This document shows, piece after piece, positions 1-5,750 of a stretch of DNA of 7,606 bases. The position numbers and the translations under genes were made by a program. The stretch lies in contig JBGUIU010000056.1 of the NCBI GenBank assembly GCA_045113275.1, positions 1 to 7,606 of the forward strand, written 5' to 3'. The DNA comes from UBA1181 sp045113275 (GTDB lineage: Bacteria > Bacteroidota > Bacteroidia > Bacteroidales > Paludibacteraceae). The notes beneath the pieces were generated by a model, which saw only the letters and a list, made by a program, of their open reading frames with translations, was not told the DNA's origin and made no database searches. Position 1 is the stretch's first letter, and the number at the start of each line of letters is the position of its first letter.

Positions 1-2
1 CC

Positions 3-430
3 CTTGTGATCCTATGTTGCATGGGATGGGCGCTCCTATTCACCAGCACCTCCTGCAAGAGAATCAAAAAGGAGATGAAGGAACTGATCATCAACGGAGG
101 AAAGGAAATAGACGCTCAAATCTCTTCTCTCTACTAGCCGACACCGCATGTGTTGGCATGAAATGCGACAACGACTTTAGCTACCAGTATTGGTTTAGGT
201 ATAAAGCCACTCCTTCCACGGTGGAAACTGCATTAATGACTCATCCTTGTCAATACGTAGAGATAGAGCCCGACACCAAGCTCATACCATGTAACAGAGA
301 ATATGCCATAGACAATTTTCAACTTAAAGAGGGGACCGATTTCAATCACTTTGCAGAGTGGAATACCACGCAAAGCAAACGTTTCCATAATCAGATCGAG
401 GCTTCCCTACCCTTGAAAAAACAACTATGA
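3..430 (+). pseudogene. Small lipoprotein-like gene, 5' end missing, apparently frameshifted
   Basis: The frame open from base 3 begins inside the gene with a hydrophobic stretch (LVILCCMGWALLFTSTSCK), followed by basic and acidic residues, and stops at TAG 135-137. It resembles a lipoprotein signal with Cys as the lipidation residue, although Ser at -3 is a poor lipobox; a single membrane anchor is an alternative. The overlapping frame, read from about base 130, continues with protein-like sequence (ADTACVGMKCDNDFSYQYW...) to TGA 428-430 and has no convincing start of its own. Joining the two frames in the CT-rich tract at 121-134 gives one protein of roughly 140 residues. Removing a single CT unit there restores SSLLADTACVGMKC. 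I do not recognise the family. The alternative is two genes: a 44-residue tail and an unrelated ORF. The N-terminus lies outside the window, so the true start is unknown. Confidence 0.5.
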
Positions 431-663
431 CAACAAACAATCCAACAAAAAATCAGTAACCAAGCTGCTGTGCTTCCCCTGAAAAGAGGAACCGAAGTAA
501 AAAACATATTCCACGGGGTAAACAAAGTAAAAAGCGGAGACTCCATGTTGCAGTACTCTGTTTATGTGCGCCATTGCGCATCATCAGAGACTTCATCGGA
601 ACAAAGAAACAGAAAAAGAAAACCGATGAATCTAAAATGCCTATACAGCTGTCATTTTTCTGA
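427..663 (+). pseudogene. Possible decayed small gene with internal stop
   Basis: An ATG at 427 overlaps the TGA at 428-430 (ATGA), the usual geometry of translational coupling. Its frame stops after ten codons at TAA 457-459. The same frame then stays open from 460 to TGA 661-663. The open part is very basic (KRNRSKKHIPRGKQSKKRR), followed by a short hydrophobic run (LHVAVLCLCAPLRIIRDFI) and a Lys-rich tail ending MPIQLSFF. It reads like a fossil of a small membrane or basic protein, but composition alone could produce it. The other open frames here are no better: a hydrophobic one on the - strand at 453-668 and one on the + strand at 470-688. I recognise no family. It may instead be non-coding sequence upstream of the promoter at 677-707. 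Confidence 0.2.
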
Positions 664-676
664 TTCAAAAAAAAAA

Positions 677-707
677 TTTGTCTTCTGATTATTTATTCAT
701 ATATTTG
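677..707 (+). promoter_or_regulatory. Bacteroidetes housekeeping promoter (exact consensus)
   Basis: TTTG at 677-680, exactly 19 bases, then TATATTTG at 700-707. This is a full match to the Bacteroidetes primary-sigma consensus TTTG-N19-TAnnTTTG. Transcription should begin at about 712-715 and run into the gene at 862, leaving a 5' leader of about 148 nt. An A-run (667-676) lies directly upstream of the -33 box. Confidence 0.75.
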
Positions 708-712
708 CATTC

Positions 713-861
713 GCATCGTGGTAATGCATGCCGACCAGTGCAAAGATTTCATCATACCATATCATTAACATAAGTTTAATTCAGTGTTAAGGTTTTTGTC
801 AACAAGCTTACTGGTCCTCACAAATCCGATAAAGACTTTAATGCGCAAATGAGTTAAATTT
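713..861 (+). promoter_or_regulatory. Long 5' leader of the 862 gene
   Basis: About 148 nt separate the predicted transcription start from the ATG at 862, which is long for this group. GACCAGT at 733-739 is the exact reverse complement of ACTGGTC at 810-816, so a 7-bp stem could close most of the leader. I recognise no riboswitch class and see no leader peptide. The in-frame TGA at 850-852 shows that the coding region does not begin further upstream. A 7-bp match at this distance could be chance. Confidence 0.3.
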
Positions 862-1815
862 ATGACAATTTCATCTATAGATTTTTTCAAATCACAATCC
901 AAATTACTTTTTAAAGATTACAAAACTCGTTATTATAACGAGGAGGAAAAAGTGTATGCTTATCAACCTAAGTACTACGATGTAGCTGCTACTTTCCATT
1001 CTTTTGGGTACCCTGATCAGGATCCTTACTTCTCCTTCTCTCTCATGAATGCCCAACACCTCATGTCGAGGATGGCAGGATTCAATAGCTGGGAGAACCT
1101 GATTCATGTCTCCGAAGAGGAACTCAACCATGCTAAACCGCTTCTGGATAAATTCAGAATCGGACAAAGCAGACAGGAAGCCCCTGAGGAAAACCTTAAT
1201 CAAAAAATCGTTAAAGTATTGGGGGGCGAACGGGCAAAGAACATAATAAACTTTGCTATTCTGACAGCTGTGGATCCTAATGAAGAAAGGGTGGTCTTTA
1301 CGTATAGAAGGAAAACAAAAATAACTTGTTCCTTGAATAAAATACTACCAAAACTGTCATTTCCTATCAAAGGACACAATGGAAATGAAGAGCACGCCTT
1401 CTTAATTCCAAACCGTGAGTTAATTATGGTGTTAGATAACGCTGGTCGCTGCAACCTCACATCATTCTTTTTCTGTCGTGGCGGAGTATTGGAATATTGG
1501 GAGAAAAAAGATTTGAACAAAACATACAACAGTGTGGTGAATGAATATTTGAAAAAAGATGTGTACAACAAGGATTGTGTGGAGATTGTTGATGAAGAAC
1601 ATTTCAGGTTGACAGGCAAGAACTTCCAATTCACCATACCATTCAGCATCTTTAATACGCTATCCGACAAACTACAAAAGAATATCGATTTGTATTTTAA
1701 TGGAAACGACAAGATCGTTTATGATTGTATGTATGATTCTGGTTTTGAAGGATATCGACGATCGAAAAAATTGTATGAAGGTATTATTCCATACGAATAT
1801 GTTTTTTCTATGTAA
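862..1815 (+). CDS. Uncharacterised protein with N-terminal AQH/GFxxW module, 317 aa
   Basis: A complete ORF. The ATG at 862 is supported by an in-frame stop at 850-852. The protein appears cytoplasmic, with no signal peptide or membrane segment. Residues 1-95 look like a small module I recall from hypothetical proteins of Prevotella and Bacteroides: FFKSQSKLLFKDYKTR near the start, a Tyr/Phe-rich middle, then AQHLMSRMAGFNSWENL at 64-80. That last motif resembles helical AQ-x-hA-x-x-x-GF-x-x-W-x-x-L segments found at the front of otherwise unrelated proteins. Residues 112-317 form a separate mixed alpha/beta region with no catalytic motif I can name. The gene is a single unit between the promoter at 677-707 and the terminator at 1843-1884. 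No function is assigned. The gene is real on length and protein-like composition; the module assignment is from memory and less certain. Confidence 0.85.
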   Translation: MTISSIDFFKSQSKLLFKDYKTRYYNEEEKVYAYQPKYYDVAATFHSFGYPDQDPYFSFSLMNAQHLMSRMAGFNSWENLIHVSEEELNHAKPLLDKFRIGQSRQEAPEENLNQKIVKVLGGERAKNIINFAILTAVDPNEERVVFTYRRKTKITCSLNKILPKLSFPIKGHNGNEEHAFLIPNRELIMVLDNAGRCNLTSFFFCRGGVLEYWEKKDLNKTYNSVVNEYLKKDVYNKDCVEIVDEEHFRLTGKNFQFTIPFSIFNTLSDKLQKNIDLYFNGNDKIVYDCMYDSGFEGYRRSKKLYEGIIPYEYVFSM

Positions 1816-1842
1816 AATATAGCTGATTTTTTACATAAATTA

Positions 1843-1884
1843 AAAACAGGGCTGAACTCCGAAATGGAAATTCAGCCCTGTTTT
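1843..1884. terminator. Bidirectional rho-independent terminator
   Basis: A perfect 14-bp inverted repeat: AAAACAGGGCTGAA at 1843-1856 and TTCAGCCCTGTTTT at 1871-1884, with a 14-nt loop. The A-run on the left and T-run on the right let it work for both converging genes, the 862 gene on + and the CotH gene on -, whose stop is 12 bp away. Confidence 0.9.
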
Positions 1885-1896
1885 CGTTACCTTTGA

Positions 1897-4800
1897 TTAT
1901 TGCTTAATCAGCTTCGCATTATATACTCCATCTTCGCATTCAATTCGCACAATGTAAACACCTTGACCGATTGTGCTCAAGTTGATGCTGAATTCGTTCT
2001 CTTTCGGCGCATATTCGAATAATGTGCTACCATTAACATCTAGAACACGAACATTGGTGATCAATGACTTCGAGTTGATGGTCACCTCGCCATCTGTAGG
2101 ATTTGGATACATGGATAGTGCCGATGTATCTTCAGTGTCAGACGAGCCGACACTCAGACACGTAATGCTACCATTCGCCTTGCCTGGAGTGGCTGTGATT
2201 TTGTCACAAACCTCAAACAATACCCAATCACCAGAATTATCAGTCTTGAAACCAAATGACTCATTGGTTTTATGTGGATCGTATGAGCCAAGTGAGATGA
2301 TATCACCAGAAGCATTGCTTAAAAAGATGGTCTTCGACTTGTCAACATTCATATTGAAGTTGAGGTAGAGAGGTCCATCAACCGCATCACTATTTGCCCA
2401 CACTAACACACGCTGATTGCTTTCCACTATGGTTGACTTGCTTCCGTATGCAATTTGGCTGAGCAGTAAATTATCTGCATTGTTCGAGAAGTAAAGTCCC
2501 GCCAAATCGATAGGCTCATTTCCGTAGTTATAAACCTCAATCCAATCAGGATAATTACCGTATGCATCAACATTGCCCGAATTTTGATCACTACTTGCAC
2601 ACAACTCATTGATAGCAAGTGTATAGTCATAACTGCTAGCTGTGAAGACAGCTGTGATAGTACATGTGCTTGTCAGCGAACCGCTCAACTCACCTGGCAA
2701 GTTTGTTGAACAGTTTTCTTTCTTCGCTGTTTCATTAAACTGTCCTTGTATCTCCCAGTGATCAAATTTATACCCTGCAGGTGGGTAAGCCTTAAAATCT
2801 GTAGCAAATTCTGCCAAATATTTACCTTTAAATCCAGTTACTGACTCTCCGTTGATTGTGAAATGTGCGCCTGCGACATTCGATCTCAGCTCAAATTCAA
2901 CAGCGGCTCCAGTTCCTGCATACGTTTGAAGGTGTTGCAATATATTCGCAGGTCTTTCTAACAAGAACGTAAGCATCGTATTGGCAGCATCTTTGGCCGA
3001 TTTATTCATATCGGCACAATATTCTGCTTCCACCAAACTAGTGATACTGTCGTAAACAGCTCTAATACGGTTCTCCGTAAAGGTGGTTGACAAATGACAA
3101 AGGTATTTGGTTGTAAACTGTTTCGCGAACTGAGGGTTATTGCTTAAATGCTTGAATATGGTAGTCATCCATGTCTGTTGGTTACCCCAATTCGTTTTAC
3201 CTTCTCCCCTACAATAGGTGATCATATCGCTTGCACTATTCAACGCATTATCATGTCCACAACCATAATCGGTATCAAAGACAATCCAACGGAAACGAGA
3301 GCCATTTTTTCTTTCTCTCCATATTTTTGTATTGTTACCTGGCCAGTCGGCATTGCAGATGAACTGTTGGAATACCTGGTATTCTAAATATTCATCCATA
3401 TCCATACGTCTGCAAGCACCTGCATAGAATTCAGGAGTAGAGTTGTCCGTACTCTCCAAATATGAAACCAACTCATTGTAAGCATCAATCGTTCCTTTTG
3501 AAACACCGATACCCTTTTGGTCTGAAAGCGTAATCAGATCCAAATCTTCCTCATCTACACCATGGTTAGCTTTTACGTAGCTTGCATTGGTACGCTCCAT
3601 CAAGGCCATCAGACCTGTATATTGACCGTTAAGGTAATAAGCAACTGGCTGGTACGCTTGATAGTCAATGTTCATATTGGTACAGTAAGCCTGCATCAGA
3701 GCATCTCTGAACTTTACTTTATCAGTCTTCTGTCCGCCCTGTTGACCACCTTGTTGACCGCCCTGTTGACCTGGTCCAAACGTGCCACCGCCAAAATCGA
3801 AGCCACCGCCCCACATCATACCTGCATCAGCACCCTGACCACCATTTCTCAAATAAATAGTTTGATGGTAGAGTTCTGGTTTTGTTCCAAAGAAGTGGTA
3901 GTTGACAATGCTGTTACCCGACTTTTTTGAGGCTTTCAGTGACAATGATTTCACTGAGTAGGTTCGTGAGCATCCACCTTCAATGGCAGCTTCCAACTCC
4001 TGTGAAAGGACCTGTTGACCATTAACGAAGTACTCGAAATTGACAGGACGTGTCCAATCATTGTTGTAGTTAGCACGCATCATCGTACAGGTTTTATCAC
4101 CTGTAGAACCATTCGAACCTGTCACATACATACCAATGGTGTTATCATTGAAATAACGATCTTCCACGGTGATGGAAACTACCGGAATAGTAACTCCTCC
4201 GCAACCATTATGGTCATTATCCGCATAGATGTATGAATGGGTAGCAATCGCACTTGGCAGCATACCATTAGCGAAAGCTTTTGCACGTACGCTCGTATTG
4301 CTATTGATATTGATAGACGAGTTATAGACATTACTCTCTTTTGTAGGCTCGCTACCATCGGTGGTATAACGTATGGTAGCACCTGCTGTTGCACAACTTA
4401 ACTGTAGGTTTACATTACCGTGTTTCAATCCACCCTTCTCGCTGAACTCAGGCGTTTGGCATCGAGTCAGTTCGGCATAAGCAGTAGTATTTGCAGCCCC
4501 AGGAGTAGGTTCCATATAACCCGTTGTATTTCCATAGCGGCCGAAAGAGATATGTGCTGTTTGGGCACCATAAGCAATAGAGTCAATCAGCGTGTTACCG
4601 TTTTTTAACAAGAGGTATCCCCCATCGGCATCGAGTTTGTATGGCGAATGGTTTGCCCGATCACTCTCATCAAACCACATTAGCGTATAGCTATTAGCAT
4701 TTACCATACAATCATTTTGGATTTGCCAAGTCCACTTTTCAGAATATTTTTTAGAACCCTTCTTATAATGAACCAAGGTATAGCCTCTTAAATTGACACT

Positions 4801-4974
4801 TTGAGACTGGTCGTTTGTAAATTCGATGTAGCCCGAAAAATTGTAATTGTCTGTATTTATAACAGTTGACAAATTACAAGGCATTATTTCGTTCATCTGA
4901 ACAGCTGCATTGCCTGCCATACTTCCGCATAGGAGAAATAATGCCACAATTTTTTTTGTAAATTTCGTTACCAT
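1897..4974 (-). CDS. Secreted multidomain CotH-kinase-like protein with T9SS sorting domain, 1025 aa
   Basis: An exported protein with a signal peptide at residues 1-24 (KIVALFLLCGSMAGNA). Domains in order: lamin-tail-like beta domain, about 26-160; chitobiase C-terminal-like domain, about 172-248 (GATIRYTTDGSEPT); CotH kinase-like domain, about 262-685; divergent InlB-type repeat, about 695-780 (GYKFDHWEI, ITAVFT); second lamin-tail-like domain, about 784-935; T9SS type A sorting domain, about 951-1025 (SMYPNPTDGEVTI, GVYIVRI, KLIKQ at the end). In the CotH part, NADWPGNNTKIWRE (541-554) and FDTDYG (566-571) match the positions of the conserved Asp residues thought to bind metal-ATP. Spore-coat CotH phosphorylates proteins; the substrate here is unknown. 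A Gly/Gln-rich insert lies at about 378-415. It likely crosses the outer membrane by T9SS and is anchored or released after its tail is cleaved. It is a single gene with its own terminator. Domain calls are firm; the role is not. Confidence 0.93.
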   Translation of the reverse strand: MVTKFTKKIVALFLLCGSMAGNAAVQMNEIMPCNLSTVINTDNYNFSGYIEFTNDQSQSVNLRGYTLVHYKKGSKKYSEKWTWQIQNDCMVNANSYTLMWFDESDRANHSPYKLDADGGYLLLKNGNTLIDSIAYGAQTAHISFGRYGNTTGYMEPTPGAANTTAYAELTRCQTPEFSEKGGLKHGNVNLQLSCATAGATIRYTTDGSEPTKESNVYNSSININSNTSVRAKAFANGMLPSAIATHSYIYADNDHNGCGGVTIPVVSITVEDRYFNDNTIGMYVTGSNGSTGDKTCTMMRANYNNDWTRPVNFEYFVNGQQVLSQELEAAIEGGCSRTYSVKSLSLKASKKSGNSIVNYHFFGTKPELYHQTIYLRNGGQGADAGMMWGGGFDFGGGTFGPGQQGGQQGGQQGGQKTDKVKFRDALMQAYCTNMNIDYQAYQPVAYYLNGQYTGLMALMERTNASYVKANHGVDEEDLDLITLSDQKGIGVSKGTIDAYNELVSYLESTDNSTPEFYAGACRRMDMDEYLEYQVFQQFICNADWPGNNTKIWRERKNGSRFRWIVFDTDYGCGHDNALNSASDMITYCRGEGKTNWGNQQTWMTTIFKHLSNNPQFAKQFTTKYLCHLSTTFTENRIRAVYDSITSLVEAEYCADMNKSAKDAANTMLTFLLERPANILQHLQTYAGTGAAVEFELRSNVAGAHFTINGESVTGFKGKYLAEFATDFKAYPPAGYKFDHWEIQGQFNETAKKENCSTNLPGELSGSLTSTCTITAVFTASSYDYTLAINELCASSDQNSGNVDAYGNYPDWIEVYNYGNEPIDLAGLYFSNNADNLLLSQIAYGSKSTIVESNQRVLVWANSDAVDGPLYLNFNMNVDKSKTIFLSNASGDIISLGSYDPHKTNESFGFKTDNSGDWVLFEVCDKITATPGKANGSITCLSVGSSDTEDTSALSMYPNPTDGEVTINSKSLITNVRVLDVNGSTLFEYAPKENEFSINLSTIGQGVYIVRIECEDGVYNAKLIKQ
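3730..3780 (-). repeat. 12-bp tandem coding repeat (GQQG/GGQQ) in the CotH gene
   Basis: Three 12-bp units on the + strand (3734-3745, 3746-3757, 3758-3769) follow CCGCCCTGTTGA; the middle unit differs at two bases. They encode a Gln-Gly run (GQQGGQQGGQQGGQ, residues 402-415). A longer glycine-rich stretch precedes it (GMMWGGGFDFGGGTFGPG). The run sits between LRNGG (375-379) and FRDALMQ (422-428), two segments normally close together in CotH domains, so it is an in-domain insertion. Units of 12 bp keep the frame, so copy number could vary without breaking the gene. Confidence 0.8.
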
Positions 4975-5007
4975 AAGCGATTGTTGAATTTGTGGTTTTT
5001 CGAGGCA

Positions 5008-5015
5008 TAAAGTTA
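5008..5015 (-). promoter_or_regulatory. Possible -7 box for the CotH gene
   Basis: On the - strand, TAACTTTA lies about 34 bases upstream of the ATG at 4974. It matches TAnnTTTG except for the last base. There is no TTTG at the expected 19-base distance, so only half of the promoter is visible. Confidence 0.3.
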
Positions 5016-5180
5016 CATTTTTTTTAATACGTAGGTTATTTTTAACAGGATAAAAACAGGGAGGAAGCCCTCTATCACACCTCTTTTTCCGATTTTATTC
5101 GGCAGTTTATCGGGCATTTCATTCCGTTTATGGGTGAAACATGAACTTTGGTTGAAAATAGAATTTCTCCTGGAGAAACA

Positions 5181-5226
5181 GACCAAAATTGCTTTCATTT
5201 TGTAATTTAGCAAGTACAAAAACAGT
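5181..5226 (+). repeat. Degenerate outlying CRISPR repeat
   Basis: 46 bp that match the array repeat closely from its seventh base on, with one deleted A (GCTTTCATTTTG instead of GCTTTCAATTTTG) and ending CAAGTACAAAAACAGT. The first part is degraded: GACCAA replaces GTTGTG, which also destroys the -33-like box of the repeat. About 270 bp of unrelated sequence separate it from the next repeat fragment. It is most simply the old outer end of the same array, cut off by an insertion. Confidence 0.7.
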
Positions 5227-5228
5227 CA

Positions 5229-5339
5229 GAGATCGTGCGCATACCGAGGGACCCCTTCGCCACCGTGAAGCCCGACTACAGGCGCACGGGCGACGCCAAC
5301 AGGCTAGTGCTGGACATGCTGGACGAGGGCAACCTGTAG
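5229..5339 (+). pseudogene. GC-rich C-terminal gene fragment inside the CRISPR region
   Basis: An open frame ending at TAG 5337-5339 reads IPRDPFATVKPDYRRTGD, then ANRLVLDMLDEGNL. Bases 5241-5339 are about 65% G+C, with G or C at nearly every third codon position, clearly richer than anything nearby. It looks like the last 30 to 35 codons of a real gene from a GC-rich source. The 5' part is absent: the fragment starts abruptly a few bases after the degenerate repeat at 5181-5226. I do not recognise the protein. It is likely debris from a mobile element or phage that landed in the array. Confidence 0.5.
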
Positions 5340-5366
5340 GGGCGTGGCTCATTTTTCCGAAATTTA

Positions 5367-5397
5367 TTTGGGAACTAAAAATTTTGTCGTATGTTTG
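5367..5397 (+). promoter_or_regulatory. Bacteroidetes housekeeping promoter (exact consensus) for a structured RNA
   Basis: TTTG at 5367-5370, 19 bases, then TATGTTTG at 5390-5397: a full match to TTTG-N19-TAnnTTTG. Transcription should start near 5402-5404, exactly where a run of hairpins begins. No protein-coding gene follows; the transcript would run through the structured segment and into the CRISPR repeats. Confidence 0.75.
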
Positions 5398-5401
5398 CAG
5401 T

Positions 5402-5510
5402 ACTTAACTGAAAGGTTGAGGTTACATACGGTGGGTATCTCGAAAGAGGCCTGCCGTGCTTCTTTTATAGAGGCTTCTCTATTATGCGCCCGTCGGATTT
5501 TAGCGCGTAC
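5402..5510 (+). ncRNA. Structured RNA of about 110 nt, four predicted hairpins
   Basis: Four stems can be drawn one after another. H1: CTTAAC 5403-5408 with GTTGAG 5415-5420, including one G-U pair. H2: 5429-5435 with 5450-5456 (seven pairs, two G-U), an internal loop, then CTC-GAAA-GAG capped by a GNRA tetraloop. H3: ATAGAG 5467-5472 with CTCTAT 5477-5482 around GCTT. H4: TATGCGC 5483-5489 with GCGCGTA 5503-5509, one G-U. An exact promoter starts it and there is no ribosome site or convincing ORF; the 65-codon frame at 5344-5541 starts upstream of the transcription start. It could be a known Bacteroidales RNA motif (Bacteroidales-1 comes to mind, unverified), an orphaned gene leader, or the CRISPR leader transcript. 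There is no U-tract terminator at its end. Confidence 0.5.
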
Positions 5511-5750
5511 AAAAACAGTACAAAACAGCTGCAATTCCTAGACCGTATAGTTGTGAATTGCTTTCAATTTTGTAATTTAGCAAGTATAAAAACAGTTGTA
5601 TGAGAAAGTAGAAGATGTTATTAGTTCTTGTGAATTGCTTTCAATTTTGTAATTTAGCGAGTATAAAAACAGTAGGCGGAGGATTCAGTATTCATTGAAG
5701 TCTGTTGTGAATTGCTTTCAATTTTGTAATTTAGCGAGTATAAAAACAGT
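5496..5750 (+). CRISPR. CRISPR array, type II-C-like, 47-bp repeats and 30-bp spacers
   Basis: Full repeats lie at 5550-5596, 5627-5673 and 5704-5750, each 47 bp and starting (G/C)TTGTGAATTGCTTTC and ending TATAAAAACAGT. A truncated repeat keeps only its last 24 bases (5496-5519, with CGCGTAC instead of CGAGTAT). Spacers at 5520-5549, 5597-5626 and 5674-5703 are each exactly 30 bp and unrelated to one another. Repeat 5550 has CAAG where the other two have CGAG; repeat 5627 begins with C. Length, spacer size and the GTTGTG...GCTTTC start fit the repeats of Bacteroidetes Cas9 (II-C) loci, in which the crRNA is spacer plus the 5' part of the next repeat, transcribed on this strand. The regular spacing argues against an ordinary tandem repeat. 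No cas gene lies within the window. Confidence 0.88.
5704..5734 (+). promoter_or_regulatory. Promoter-like layout inside the CRISPR repeat (last copy)
   Basis: GTTG at 5704-5707, exactly 19 bases, then TAATTTAG at 5727-5734. Each box differs from TTTG-N19-TAnnTTTG by one base, and the spacing is exact. The same layout recurs at 5550-5580 and, with CTTG, at 5627-5657. It is lost in both degenerate copies. Start sites would fall at repeat bases 36-40, so each transcript would open with a short repeat tail and then a spacer. Promoters inside repeats are established for the Neisseria type II-C system; activity here is inferred. Confidence 0.5.

Noticed and set aside
453..688. Opposing ORFs of about 70 codons on both strands
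   Set aside because: Overlapping low-complexity frames with no start-site support; the - strand one is hydrophobic only because it is antisense to Lys/Arg-rich sequence.
5047..5060. AGGATAAAAACAGG as a further CRISPR repeat end
   Set aside because: Out of phase with the 77-bp unit, and the same AAAAACAGGG string occurs in the unrelated terminator at 1843.
5128..5407. ORFs on both strands across the GC-rich insert
   Set aside because: Shadows of the GC-rich fragment (Ala/Arg/Pro-rich); they cross the degenerate repeat or the promoter and fit no known protein.
5237..5489. Inverted repeat GCGCATA (5237-5243) and TATGCGC (5483-5489) as transposon ends
   Set aside because: Only 7 bp, no target duplication, no transposase, and the right copy is already part of an RNA stem.
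5344..5541. 65-codon ORF over the structured RNA
   Set aside because: It starts upstream of the predicted transcription start, runs through the promoter boxes and hairpins, and ends in a CRISPR spacer.
5520..5549. GCAATTC in the first spacer as an anti-repeat
   Set aside because: Seven bases only, pairing stops at once, and no nexus or terminator follows.
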